This document shows positions 34,257 to 44,191 of a DNA stretch of 64,000 nt, in pieces (positions within the stretch are counted from its first letter, which is position 1; every line of letters begins with the position of its first letter). Under the pieces are notes generated by a model that worked only from the letters and a program-made list of their open reading frames with translations, did no database searches and was not told where the DNA came from. Position numbers and translations under genes: made by a program. The stretch is from JAAFHB01 sp038236995. Lineage in GTDB: Bacteria; Bacteroidota; Bacteroidia; Bacteroidales; Prolixibacteraceae. Location: assembly GCA_038236995.1 (NCBI GenBank), contig JBBRZE010000012.1:20365-84364 (forward strand), given 5' to 3'.

Positions 34257-34991
34257 ATGCTTGAAAAGCTGTTGCCGGAACATGTTTTATTTATTGATAT
34301 TGAAACGGTTCCACAGTATGAAAATCTGGCAAGTGTGCCGGAGAATATGCGAAAACTTTGGACCAGGAAGGCAGTTCAAATCGGGAAAGAGGGCGAAACA
34401 GCTGACGATCTCTATGGCAGGGCCGGCATCTATTCCGAATTTGGCAAGATTGTGTGCATCTCGGCTGGAAAGATATTTCGCAAAGGAAAAGAGCGGGCTT
34501 ACCGCGTAAAATCGTATTGCGGAGATGATGAAAAAACTATTTTGCAAGACTTTTCAGCGATGCTCACCGCCTTTATGGCCAATCCTTCACATCGGATTTG
34601 TGCGCATAATGGCCAGGAGTTCGATTTCCCGTTTATCGCCCGAAGAATGATGATCAATGGGTTACCACTCCCTATAGTTTTGGATATTGCCGGAGCAAAA
34701 CCATGGGAAATAAAGGATGTGATGATCGATACCCTTCAGCTTTGGAAATTTGGCGATTACAAGCATTATACATCGCTTGAATTACTTTGCGCTATCTTCA
34801 ATATTCCAACTCCCAAAGACGATATTGATGGTAGTCAGGTAGCTGGTATTTATTACAAAGAATTTGACATACAAAGGATTGCTCGTTATTGCGAAAAGGA
34901 TACCCTGGCAATTGCCCAATTGCTTCTCCGGTTTAAAGGTGAACCTTTGATAAGTCAGGAAAACTACGAAATTGCAGGTTTGGAAGAATAG
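34257..34991 (+). CDS. Predicted 3'-5' exonuclease, PolB-like DEDDy
   Basis: A 244-residue DnaQ-like exonuclease of the predicted PolB-like family. Exo I is FIDIETVPQ, Exo II is AHNGQEFDFP and Exo III is YCEKDTLAI (YxxxD, so DEDDy). It stands alone without a polymerase domain. Related proteins are widely conserved in Bacteroidota; the biological substrate is not established. The SEFGKIVCIS segment before Exo II is also typical. Confidence 0.85.
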   Translation: MLEKLLPEHVLFIDIETVPQYENLASVPENMRKLWTRKAVQIGKEGETADDLYGRAGIYSEFGKIVCISAGKIFRKGKERAYRVKSYCGDDEKTILQDFSAMLTAFMANPSHRICAHNGQEFDFPFIARRMMINGLPLPIVLDIAGAKPWEIKDVMIDTLQLWKFGDYKHYTSLELLCAIFNIPTPKDDIDGSQVAGIYYKEFDIQRIARYCEKDTLAIAQLLLRFKGEPLISQENYEIAGLEE

Positions 34992-35016
34992 TCTGCGTCC
35001 TTTGAAGGGTTTTTTA

Positions 35017-35024
35017 TACTTTTG
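35017..35024 (+). promoter_or_regulatory. Probable -7 box of trpS
   Basis: TACTTTTG within ATACTTTTGCACC, 24 bases before the trpS ATG, matches TAnnTTTG. A TTTG at 35001 is closer than the usual -33 distance. Confidence 0.55.
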
Positions 35025-35047
35025 CACCTCAATTTAAAGTAAATGAC

Positions 35048-36043
35048 ATGCCAATAGTAGTAAGCGGAATACGTTCGACCGGAAACCTTCACCTTGGAAA
35101 TTATTTTGGAGCCGTAAAAAACTTCATTAAAATGCAGGAGGATCATCAAACTTTTTTCTTCATCGCTGATTTTCATTCGCTTACTACCCACCCAACACCC
35201 AGTGACCTGCATACAAATGTGAAGCAGGTTCTGGCTGAATACCTTGCTTGCGGTATTGATCCTGAAAAATCGACCATTTTCATTCAAAGTGATGTCCCTG
35301 AGATTCTTGAGCTATACCTCCTATTGAATATGAATGCCTACCTTGGTGAATTGGAACGAACAACGTCTTTCAAGGACAAAGCTCGTCAGCAACCTGAAAA
35401 TGTGAACGCAGGATTACTTACATATCCGGTATTAATGGCTGCTGATATTCTGATTCACAAAGCCAACCTTGTTCCTGTAGGAAAAGACCAAGAGCAAAAC
35501 CTTGAGATGGCACGAACTTTTGCGCGCAGGTTCAACCGCATGTACAATGTTGAAACCTTCTCAATACCAAAGGCCTACATTTTCGAAGGAAAGGATATGG
35601 TGAAGATTCCAGGACTTGACGGCTCAGGCAAAATGGGGAAATCGGAAGGTAATGCCATTTCATTGGCTGAATCTCCGGCAAGCATCCGCAAAAAAGTGAT
35701 GCGTGCGGTTACCGATGCGGGACCAACCGAAATGCACCAGACTAAACCGGAAGTGATCCAGAATCTTTTCACGTTGATGGAGGTGGTTTCGACACCCGAA
35801 GTTGTCTGTCATTTCGATAACGCCTACAGTGATTGCTCCATCCGCTATGGTGATCTGAAGAAACAGCTTGCAGAGGATATCATCAACTTCACAAATCCGA
35901 TCCGGGCCCGTATTGAAGATATCGCGAAGGACAATGCCTACCTGTCGAAAGTTGCAAAAAACGGCGCAGAAAAGGCACGTGAATCGGCTTCCAAGACACT
36001 GGAGGAAGTCCGGAAAATCATCGGATTCAGAAGATTCTATTAA
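35048..36043 (+). CDS. trpS: Tryptophanyl-tRNA synthetase
   Basis: A 331-residue class I synthetase. The HIGH-like motif is TGNLHLGNYFG and the KMSKS-like motif is KMGKSEGN. Family segments such as YPVLMAADIL and VGKDQEQNLEMARTFARRFN are clear. It converges with the GH38 gene, leaving 26 bases between stops. Confidence 0.96.
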   Translation: MPIVVSGIRSTGNLHLGNYFGAVKNFIKMQEDHQTFFFIADFHSLTTHPTPSDLHTNVKQVLAEYLACGIDPEKSTIFIQSDVPEILELYLLLNMNAYLGELERTTSFKDKARQQPENVNAGLLTYPVLMAADILIHKANLVPVGKDQEQNLEMARTFARRFNRMYNVETFSIPKAYIFEGKDMVKIPGLDGSGKMGKSEGNAISLAESPASIRKKVMRAVTDAGPTEMHQTKPEVIQNLFTLMEVVSTPEVVCHFDNAYSDCSIRYGDLKKQLAEDIINFTNPIRARIEDIAKDNAYLSKVAKNGAEKARESASKTLEEVRKIIGFRRFY

Positions 36044-36069
36044 TAAGCTTTACACAAACGATTATCGGT

Positions 36070-38754
36070 TTATGGCATGATTAGTTTAATTGTTTCGATC
36101 GCCTGATGCCCCACTTTGAGAACAAGATCTTTTCCACTTCCCGGGATTGATTTTCCATCCTCTTCGATCAGGTTGGTCAGCTCCGCTTTCTGAAATGGTT
36201 TATATACAGATATTTTCGCTTCTGAATCGTTCCCTTCCATGTCATAACAACGCACGATCACCTGATTGTCGTCATCACACTTTTTGATGGTACTCAAAAC
36301 AAGGTTTTTATTCTCAACTGATATGAAACTCATTGTTTCAGCCATAGCTCCGTTATCAATTCCCGGCTTAACAGTTATCGCCTTCAATGGTTGGTTCGAT
36401 TGGGTACCCAACCGGTAACCATTTTTCCAGTTACCGGCGTGTGAATAAATAGAAAAGTTATAACTGTGATCACCCGGTTGCAGGAAATAATTTCCTTCTC
36501 CATGGCAGCTTTTGCGACTAGCTAATAATACTGGCTGTAGGATCGCATATCCTGCAGGATTTGACGTCGGATCAATCCAATCGAAAACTGCCACATCTGA
36601 ACTTATTGTGATTCCTGTTTTTCCATCAGATGCCGAGAACCAATCCTGCACTTCGCGTGGATGGACCTGAACGCATGGTGTACCGTAAATTTGAGATTCC
36701 TTAGAAAAACCTGCCGCTCCGGCAATTTCATCCTGCCCTACCCGGACCACACCCATTGGCACTTCGTAAGCAACTTCCGATTTAGCCTGATTCACTGGAA
36801 AAGCTAACCGGAACTCCCGGTAACGCTCACCATCAAAGCCCTTCAATTCAACATGGACATCAATCCTCTTAATAGTTTTATACAGAATCACCTGTTGCTC
36901 AACAGTAACATGATTGATCTCTTTGGTGAATTGGTAAACATCGCGGATCGGTCCGCTTGAAATGAGCGCCCATGGCTGATTATAACTGCTCAATTTCTCG
37001 AATCCCACCATCGTGGGTTGCTGAACATCGGTAAATTCGCCTGCTCCATTTCCAACAGATTGCATCGTAAACAGTTCTCCGCCTAAGAATTTATCCGTTT
37101 TTAGCAAACTCGTTGATAGCTCTTTGTCAAATAATGATTTAATACCTCCATCGGCAAATTCCACCTTATAAAAGGAGTTCTCATATCCTGTGCCGGAAAT
37201 TGTCGAAGTATTGGAATAAGTTGCAGGTTTACCTTTCTCGATGTAATAGGTTTTATACCCGACCGACGGTACGTCTTCAGCAACAAACAAAAAAGTAACC
37301 ACTTCATCTTTATTACCAACAACCTGGTGTTCATCAATCAACTGGTAAGGGATTTCAATCCCCTTTTCATCCACAAGTCTAAAGGTATTTTGGTCATTAC
37401 CCTCAACATCAAGCGTGAATTTTACAAGATCAGTCCGTTCCCACGACAATGGATTAAATACGATCACAGGAATTGCTGATTTTGAAAAATGAATCCGTGA
37501 TGCTATGTTATTCATTGACTTATTGAGAATGTCTGAAGCGATGGATCGCGCTTTTTCGAAAGATGTCCGGAAAGCACGGTCTGTCAAATCGCCATGCTTG
37601 CCTCCCCAGCCATGATCAGGATAGATTGCATTTTCCCATGCAGTGGTGAAAGATGCCTGAGGATAACTGTAGAATGAACCTTTTTGAAGTGCGTCAAACG
37701 TTGCAAACTTTTCGGCTTCAGTAAGTAAGCGTGAACCTTCTCTGGATGCTTTGAGTGCTTTCTGGTGTGAAGGTCCGTGTATGTAAAGCCATACATCCGG
37801 CCGTTCACCGGAGATTTTATCGAAATTTGGTTTCCCTTTAGTTACTTCATCCATCCATTCTGTAGCGGTAGCATATTTAATGGAAGGACGTTTCAACGAG
37901 ATTGATTTTGAATTCCAATCCTTAAAGAAAGCGTCATAATCAGGTGGAGTTGCAAAGTCATGCGAATAGAGAAATGGGAACTCCGGATTTATTTTCCTTG
38001 TTTTGAAATAGGTGTTCCAGTCCACCAAAAAGGTTGTGAATGCTTTCGAAAGAGAATCAATATTTGTGTTGGCTTTTCGTACAGGAATACCGACTTCGTC
38101 ATACTGACCCGGCGTAAAGCAGGTAATATAACTGCCGTCGGGACTAAACCAATTGTAAATTCCAGGCTGATGTCTACTAAATTGCATATAAGGGATCCCT
38201 GCTTTGGAAAGTATTTGCGCCATTTGAAGCGACCTGCCCGGAACATCCTCGTTCCAGTAGGTTTTAAAATCGCAACCCGGCAAGGTTTTTTTGAGCCATT
38301 TGCGTCCGAGATAAGTTTGCCGGATCAGTGATTCACCATCATACATCGATTCGTAGGGTTGCTTGTAAGTTGCCCCCCATTCAAGACGACCTTCACGGGT
38401 ATATTTCAGTATCTCATCAATCGATTCGGGATGGCGGTGAAGATACTCCCGGAGGCTCAGCCCATCCTCAACTGAAAACTTAAACTGGGCATTTTCCCTC
38501 ATTCTTTTCAAAACGGGTGTTATCATCTGCACATCACGAAACTCAATACACTTGCTAATACTGTCCATCCATGCAATGTCCTGGTGAGACGATGGGATAA
38601 CACTGATGGCTCCCCCTTTGAAATAGGAATAATCACTGCTCTTTGGCGAAGCATCAGATTGGCCTGCAACGGATAAAGCACCGCTAAACAACAAACTAAC
38701 AGAAAAGAAAAGGAAACGAACCATAAACGAAATAGGATTGAATGTCTTCATCAT
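36070..38754 (-). CDS. GH38 alpha-mannosidase, paralogue 1, secreted
   Basis: An 894-residue GH38 enzyme; signal peptide about residues 1-31 (SVAGQ|SDAS). The N-terminal catalytic domain shows the zinc/His motif SSHQDIAWMDS and the NEDVPGRSLQMAQIL segment; a mid domain and the C-terminal beta-rich GH38C domain follow (EVPMGVVRVG, FSIYSHAGNW). GH38 enzymes release alpha-linked mannose. It is the last gene of a five-gene leftward operon, 52 bases after its paralogue. The two proteins share only family-level sequence, so they probably divide labour on different linkages. Confidence 0.9.
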   Translation of the reverse strand: MMKTFNPISFMVRFLFFSVSLLFSGALSVAGQSDASPKSSDYSYFKGGAISVIPSSHQDIAWMDSISKCIEFRDVQMITPVLKRMRENAQFKFSVEDGLSLREYLHRHPESIDEILKYTREGRLEWGATYKQPYESMYDGESLIRQTYLGRKWLKKTLPGCDFKTYWNEDVPGRSLQMAQILSKAGIPYMQFSRHQPGIYNWFSPDGSYITCFTPGQYDEVGIPVRKANTNIDSLSKAFTTFLVDWNTYFKTRKINPEFPFLYSHDFATPPDYDAFFKDWNSKSISLKRPSIKYATATEWMDEVTKGKPNFDKISGERPDVWLYIHGPSHQKALKASREGSRLLTEAEKFATFDALQKGSFYSYPQASFTTAWENAIYPDHGWGGKHGDLTDRAFRTSFEKARSIASDILNKSMNNIASRIHFSKSAIPVIVFNPLSWERTDLVKFTLDVEGNDQNTFRLVDEKGIEIPYQLIDEHQVVGNKDEVVTFLFVAEDVPSVGYKTYYIEKGKPATYSNTSTISGTGYENSFYKVEFADGGIKSLFDKELSTSLLKTDKFLGGELFTMQSVGNGAGEFTDVQQPTMVGFEKLSSYNQPWALISSGPIRDVYQFTKEINHVTVEQQVILYKTIKRIDVHVELKGFDGERYREFRLAFPVNQAKSEVAYEVPMGVVRVGQDEIAGAAGFSKESQIYGTPCVQVHPREVQDWFSASDGKTGITISSDVAVFDWIDPTSNPAGYAILQPVLLASRKSCHGEGNYFLQPGDHSYNFSIYSHAGNWKNGYRLGTQSNQPLKAITVKPGIDNGAMAETMSFISVENKNLVLSTIKKCDDDNQVIVRCYDMEGNDSEAKISVYKPFQKAELTNLIEEDGKSIPGSGKDLVLKVGHQAIETIKLIMP

Positions 38755-38806
38755 TAATATTTTAAAAATCGACCTTGATTATTTACGGGAGAAAGCCTAC
38801 TTTATC

Positions 38807-41776
38807 TTACCATACAACATCAAGTGTTACAAAACCCATCGCCGGTACCAAAACATCCTCCTGAACTTTTTCTTTGCCTGATGCATCACCTGAATTGCTT
38901 ATATACACAGATGATGGTTTGCGATCGAGCCAATTTAGTTTTACCAATTCATCTTTTACAGATACAGAGCGGAGTCGCAACTGAAGCGCTTTCCCATCAT
39001 TCCTTGTTTTGAAGATGGACGCGATAACGTCTGGGCTTCCTTCGATATCAAAAAGTGGTTTTTCTTTAAAATCAGGCTTAAGGGAAGCCGCAATAAGTGG
39101 CTGAGCCTGTTCGAGTCCAAAACGATTAGCCGATGCTGCGTCATATTTTGTATTATGCGGAAGAATCCTGTACCGGAATTGAATTTTCCCTTCCTGGCTA
39201 AAAGGGAAATTAGTATGCCAATGGTTGTTAAGGGCCCAGGAATAAATAGTAGCACTCGGCTGGTTTTTTCGAATCCATTTCGGAGAATTGGTTGCTGCAC
39301 CTAAAATGTTGGCGGTCATGTCGCCCGTTTCAAAAACCGGGGCATCCAAAGAACACCACGTAATTCCCCGCTCATTATTTGAAATGTCGAGCCATCGCTG
39401 AAAAGCAATCCAATTTCGGTTGGCGGCAGAAAGCTGATCTTTTTCAAGTTCCATAATTCCCCATGGAATATCAACCCTAATTGTTGGTTCCGGGATATTA
39501 AACGCAAATCCAAAGTGAACCCCTTCCTTTTTTAGAATTGCTTGCTTATCTACAATATTTTTGATTTCAATCTGTGGTTGTCCGGCAATGATGGTGATCT
39601 CACGTGAAAGGCTATTACATCCTTCTGCATCGGATGTTACCAGAAGTGAAGCCACCAAAGGACCGTTTTCCTTTATTGAAACTTTCGCATTTTGTGTCCC
39701 GGAAGCTTTATCCGGACGATCATCACCATGCAGGTATCGGAAGCTGTTGAGTGTACATGGCGCCTGATGATCCACAAATTCATAGGCTTCATTTGTTAAA
39801 CTTGAAATATCACCTGTTTGCGGATCAACCGTAATCCGGACGATACCATTACCGAGTGTATTGCCCTGTGCAAGCTGGCCAACTGTCTTTATTCTCTTCT
39901 TCTTCAAAAAATATTTTTTTGATCCCAGAGCAGGGATATCACTTGCATTAAAAACCAGTTCTCCAGTTGAAAGACGCTGTGATAAAACAGTTTTCCCCTT
40001 CTCATCGCAGATACTATTAAATAGTTTGCTTCGTCCTTCAGAAACCGTAACCAAGCCACTTCGCTCCCAGGAAAGTGTATTAAAAACTCCGACAATTGAA
40101 CTACTGCTATCCGCAGCAGCTGATAAGGTGGACGTTAACAAAGATTTGCTCCGGTCTTCAGCCTGCTGGAAAAATCCAAATTTAACCTTCAGAATGTCAT
40201 TCGTAATCGGCTGTTTCGATGGATCCATATAACACCAGGTGTGCTCGGTCCCCATGATCACGTTTCTCCAGGCTTCGTCAAACTCGGACCGCGGTGCAGC
40301 CTCACCGGGATGGAGCATCGTCCAAAGCGTTTCAGTCTGGATAAGGCGTTCTTTTGAGTTACGGTTCATACCGGTTTGTTTTGCAGCAGTACCAAGACCA
40401 TCTGTCCAGTATTCTGTAAAATCTCCCTTCAAAACCGGTAACTGATTTCCGTATTTTTCTTCAAAAGTGCGCATGATATCAGTAGCACTTGCGATAATTA
40501 AATGTGGGAACGCATATTCTTCATTCCAGCTTTTAACTGCATCGGGCAAATCGGCATCAATTGGAGTATTGTCGGCCATTGCCCACGACATCGCGAAAAT
40601 ATCGTATGGATAATAATCTGATTTTTCCAATTCAGGCAATTTATCAGCCAGGTACTTATCAATGAAATGATCGCGTGGATGATCGGTCTTCACAATCTGA
40701 ATTAATTTGGACGGATCCGTTTGACCAGCCATCAGCGGCCAATAAGCGAACCCCTTTGCATGCGCTCCTGGAGTATAACTCCCTGGCTGCAGAAATAAGA
40801 TTTTTGATTTCCCATCCTGCCCAAGCCACCAGAATGGATGAAAACTAAGGTCTGTAGAGCGTCCTACCCGGTCAGACCCGTTATTCATTGCAAAGCAGTA
40901 CTTAATCCCAAGTTTTGAGGCGACTGGCACAACACCCCACGACATTCCTGGAACATCAACCTGAACCAACGTCTCAATCTTTGTACCAGTCAGTTTTTCC
41001 AGTTCCCTGCACTGACGAAAGAACTCGAAAATCTCTTCATCAGCCGAGGAGCTGGTATTGGTATGTATGTACCCTGCATCAAGATGAAGATATCCCTTCC
41101 GGACAGCATCAACTATATTTTCTCTTTCCTCAGGTGTGGCTGTCTTCAAATATCTTTCAACCGGCCATAACACTTCAGGATTCCATAGATAGCGGGAATC
41201 TTTGGGATATCCGGCAGTCTTTTTTGCGAGTTCTATGCCGTTAATTAAATTCCTTTTATGGATGATTTCAACATTGGCCTGCGTATTTGTATACCCAATA
41301 TCAACATGTGAATGAGGATAAATATAAACCAACCATTGTCGTTTTTCAGGGACTGTAAAAGTACCCGAAATCTCGTGCCCAACACTCCGAAGCGTAATCT
41401 TTGCCTCGCATTCGGATTTCACGCCCGCACCAGGAGGGAGCAAAATCGAATAATGATCAATGCCCACTTTTTCATTCAATTGTATAATTTCCTTTTCTCC
41501 GGAACATTCCAGTTCTATGGTTCCTATTCCTGAAAACTTCGGGCCTTTGAAATTCAACGTGATTTCCCTTCCAGGCTTCCCGTTGGGGTGATGACGGTAG
41601 AAAGGCTGAACAATGCATCCGAGCGAATCCGGGAATGACTTTACTAAAGCTGTTTTGGATTTTCCCACCTGGCTGTAATCCGCATAGGATAGGGAAATAT
41701 TCAGCAGCATTAGCATTATTACTCCTGAAATAATTGTGAATAACCGTTTGTTCATCATATCATTCATTTTAACCAT
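38807..41776 (-). CDS. GH38 alpha-mannosidase, paralogue 2, secreted
   Basis: A 989-residue GH38 protein, longer than its neighbour. The start is uncertain among ATGs at 41776, 41767 and 41755; all lead into a signal peptide ending near SLSYA. The catalytic region begins after an extra N-terminal beta domain of about 150 residues (IELECSGEKEIIQLN) with PHSHVDIGYTN, the LHLDAGYIHTNTSSSADEEIF segment and VDVPGMSWGVVPVA. The GH38C region ends with MGFVTLDVVW. The extra domain and the different active-site flanks suggest another linkage preference than paralogue 1. Confidence 0.88.
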   Translation of the reverse strand: MVKMNDMMNKRLFTIISGVIMLMLLNISLSYADYSQVGKSKTALVKSFPDSLGCIVQPFYRHHPNGKPGREITLNFKGPKFSGIGTIELECSGEKEIIQLNEKVGIDHYSILLPPGAGVKSECEAKITLRSVGHEISGTFTVPEKRQWLVYIYPHSHVDIGYTNTQANVEIIHKRNLINGIELAKKTAGYPKDSRYLWNPEVLWPVERYLKTATPEERENIVDAVRKGYLHLDAGYIHTNTSSSADEEIFEFFRQCRELEKLTGTKIETLVQVDVPGMSWGVVPVASKLGIKYCFAMNNGSDRVGRSTDLSFHPFWWLGQDGKSKILFLQPGSYTPGAHAKGFAYWPLMAGQTDPSKLIQIVKTDHPRDHFIDKYLADKLPELEKSDYYPYDIFAMSWAMADNTPIDADLPDAVKSWNEEYAFPHLIIASATDIMRTFEEKYGNQLPVLKGDFTEYWTDGLGTAAKQTGMNRNSKERLIQTETLWTMLHPGEAAPRSEFDEAWRNVIMGTEHTWCYMDPSKQPITNDILKVKFGFFQQAEDRSKSLLTSTLSAAADSSSSIVGVFNTLSWERSGLVTVSEGRSKLFNSICDEKGKTVLSQRLSTGELVFNASDIPALGSKKYFLKKKRIKTVGQLAQGNTLGNGIVRITVDPQTGDISSLTNEAYEFVDHQAPCTLNSFRYLHGDDRPDKASGTQNAKVSIKENGPLVASLLVTSDAEGCNSLSREITIIAGQPQIEIKNIVDKQAILKKEGVHFGFAFNIPEPTIRVDIPWGIMELEKDQLSAANRNWIAFQRWLDISNNERGITWCSLDAPVFETGDMTANILGAATNSPKWIRKNQPSATIYSWALNNHWHTNFPFSQEGKIQFRYRILPHNTKYDAASANRFGLEQAQPLIAASLKPDFKEKPLFDIEGSPDVIASIFKTRNDGKALQLRLRSVSVKDELVKLNWLDRKPSSVYISNSGDASGKEKVQEDVLVPAMGFVTLDVVW

Positions 41777-41793
41777 CCATAAAAATACATTTC

Positions 41794-42816
41794 TTATCGG
41801 AAATTCCGTGCTGTTTCAATCATCATTCTCAGGTTCTCCGAAGGCGTAACGGGAGGAATCGCACAACCGGCATTGAGGATAAAGCGGTTTGAATGCTGGT
41901 AGGCCGTCAATAATTCCAACGTCTTTTCCCTTACAGAACCAACTGTTTCTAAAGCCAATACGCCACTTGGATCAATATTTCCAATCAACGTTGTTTTGCT
42001 CCGTATAGTATCGTATATCCTGGAAATATCCGTTTTATAATCCAGTTCAAACGCATCGGCTTCTGTCAACAACATATGGTCAAGTATAACATCCGTATTG
42101 CCACAAATGTGCAAAGTATATGCGACACCGGCATCATGGGCAACTTTCACAATTTTTTTTTCATAGGGCAACGCGTATTGCAAATACATTTCAGGCGAGA
42201 TCATTTCGGGTCCGGCCGGACTGTCGCCATTCGAAACCATATCGCAACCGGTCTGAGACATTAGTTTAATAAACTGCGAAGTCGCATCGGTGCAATATTC
42301 AAGTATTGAATGTAGCTGTTCGTCTGACCCCATCATTAAATCGAGCATCCAGTTTTGTGCTCCGCGCATCATACTTGCCAATGAGAAAGGAGCCTGGTCA
42401 CAATTGCCCCTGATATATATCTCATCTTTGTAATACGCTTTTAGTATTCTGACAGCTTCAAGCCAGATCTGAATATACTTGTAATCCTCAACCTTAGGCG
42501 TTTTCAGATTCTCAAGATCCTCCAGATTCTCCAGATTTCCAATGTGAGTGCGGGCAGGATCATCATTTGGAAAATCAACCGGTACACCGATAGCACCCGC
42601 CAACGTAACGGTGTCGATATCAACAAGAATTCCGTCAAACTTATATTTGTCAACCGAAGCAATAAAGCATTCCGCGATCAGCTTAGGATCATTACGGTAT
42701 TGCTCCATTGTAACTCCATGTTCCCGGGCAGCCATCATAAAATTATGGAGCATCACGGGAACTTTGTCGGGCTTTTCGCCTCTTAATGCAGCGCTTATTC
42801 TTTCGTATCCGTTCAT
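41794..42816 (-). CDS. UroD/MtaA-superfamily protein with a complete methyltransferase-type zinc site
   Basis: A 340-residue TIM-barrel protein of the uroporphyrinogen decarboxylase (URO-D) superfamily. It does not look like true HemE. Instead it carries H236-I-C238 (LHICGNTD) and C318 (ILNAGCAIPP), which match the H-x-C...C zinc ligands of corrinoid methyltransferases such as MtaA and CmuA. No corrinoid protein or reductive activase gene is nearby. It lies between the sugar porter and the GH38 genes with spacings of 21 and 17 bases, so it is part of this sugar operon. Its reaction is unknown; demethylation of methylated sugars or another zinc-thiolate reaction is speculation. Confidence 0.85.
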   Translation of the reverse strand: MNGYERISAALRGEKPDKVPVMLHNFMMAAREHGVTMEQYRNDPKLIAECFIASVDKYKFDGILVDIDTVTLAGAIGVPVDFPNDDPARTHIGNLENLEDLENLKTPKVEDYKYIQIWLEAVRILKAYYKDEIYIRGNCDQAPFSLASMMRGAQNWMLDLMMGSDEQLHSILEYCTDATSQFIKLMSQTGCDMVSNGDSPAGPEMISPEMYLQYALPYEKKIVKVAHDAGVAYTLHICGNTDVILDHMLLTEADAFELDYKTDISRIYDTIRSKTTLIGNIDPSGVLALETVGSVREKTLELLTAYQHSNRFILNAGCAIPPVTPSENLRMMIETARNFR

Positions 42817-42837
42817 GATATTTTAATTGTTAATAGA

Positions 42838-44190
42838 TTAACAAAGTACTTCCTTTTCAATTTGTTCGAGCGTTTTCCCTTTTGTTTCGATGATGTATTT
42901 CTTTAAATAAATAAATCCGATGAAAGTGACCACCGCAAAAAAGATAAAAGCATAACTCATTCCGAGCTGTTGTGCCGCTTGTGTGGTGCCAAATAATCCA
43001 ATGACGACTGGAAAGAAGAAATTGAGAGAGGCACTGACAATCCAATTTGCAGAGGAGCCCATTGATGCACCCCGGGCACGGATAATATTCGGAAACATTT
43101 CGGACAATAACACCCATACCACAACACCCTGGGAAGCCGCAAAAAAAGCAATATAGGCGACAAGTAATGCGACCAGCCAATAACCAACGATATATCCTGT
43201 AAGCAGTCCAAAGCCAAACAATCCAAGGACAACCATCATTCCAATTTGCCCGGAGAGTAACAGTTTCTTCCGGCCAACCTTATCGATAATTGACATTGCC
43301 AGCAGCGTAAATGCCAGATTGGTAATCCCTAATATTACGCTTTGCGCCATTGAATTATCTGTTGAGAAACCGGCAATACTAAAAATCTGGGAAGAATAAT
43401 AGAACACCACCCCGATACCCGTCAACTGGTTAAAAATACCTACAAATATGCCGATAAAGGTTATTTTCCGGTACGGTTTTTTAAACAGGTTTATCCGTGC
43501 ACCCGTATTCTCAATACTGATAGATTCCTGAATATCAAGAATCGTCCGTTCTGTATCGATTTCATGCGATGATAAATCTTCAATATTTTTCTTTGCTTCG
43601 GCGATACGACCCATCTTTACCAGCCAGCGGGGACTCGTCCGTATTACCAAAAGCATCAGAAAGAAAGCAACCGCAGGAAGAGCACCACTAAAAAGCATCC
43701 AGCGCCAATTTTGATCGCCGATATTCAGCAACAAGTAATTGGATATTAATGACAATAAAATCCCGGTCACAATTGCCAGCTGAAAGGTGCCTGCCAATAC
43801 TCCCCGGTGTTTCGGTGGCGAAATTTCGGAGATATAAACCGGGCAAAGCACAGATGCACCGCCGATCGCCAGGCCGCCAATAAAACGGAACAGAATAAAG
43901 ACACTGATATGGGTTGCCAGGCCGCATCCTACCGATGAAGCCAGAAACAGAATTGCCAATAGTTGCAGCAACCGCTTTGAACCATAGAGATCCCCAGGTT
44001 TACCGATCACGATGGTGCCCAAAATACATCCGATCAAAGCAGAACTAACGGTCCATCCCTGAAGTGCCGGAGACAGCTGAAAATACTTTACCAGATCAAG
44101 CATTGCACCATTGATGATTACGGTATCGTAGCCGAATAACAGACCACCCAAAGCAGCCGCAAAAGTGCATTTCAAAAGAACGCTATTCAT
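42838..44190 (-). CDS. Sugar porter, MFS superfamily
   Basis: A 450-residue inner-membrane sugar:H+ symporter with 12 predicted helices. Sugar-porter signatures are GGLAIGGASVLCPVYISEISP followed by KHRG (first half) and RARGASMG near the loop between helices 10 and 11. The N-terminal GGLLFGYDTVIINGA motif is also typical of XylE/GLUT-like proteins. It starts one base after the upstream epimerase stop. It probably imports the monosaccharide released by the GH38 enzymes. Confidence 0.92.
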   Translation of the reverse strand: MNSVLLKCTFAAALGGLLFGYDTVIINGAMLDLVKYFQLSPALQGWTVSSALIGCILGTIVIGKPGDLYGSKRLLQLLAILFLASSVGCGLATHISVFILFRFIGGLAIGGASVLCPVYISEISPPKHRGVLAGTFQLAIVTGILLSLISNYLLLNIGDQNWRWMLFSGALPAVAFFLMLLVIRTSPRWLVKMGRIAEAKKNIEDLSSHEIDTERTILDIQESISIENTGARINLFKKPYRKITFIGIFVGIFNQLTGIGVVFYYSSQIFSIAGFSTDNSMAQSVILGITNLAFTLLAMSIIDKVGRKKLLLSGQIGMMVVLGLFGFGLLTGYIVGYWLVALLVAYIAFFAASQGVVVWVLLSEMFPNIIRARGASMGSSANWIVSASLNFFFPVVIGLFGTTQAAQQLGMSYAFIFFAVVTFIGFIYLKKYIIETKGKTLEQIEKEVLC

Positions 44191-44191
44191 C

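Noticed and set aside
41794..42816. Heme-pathway uroporphyrinogen decarboxylase (hemE)
   Set aside because: The H-x-C...C zinc ligands and sugar-operon context point to the MtaA/CmuA branch, and no heme genes are near.
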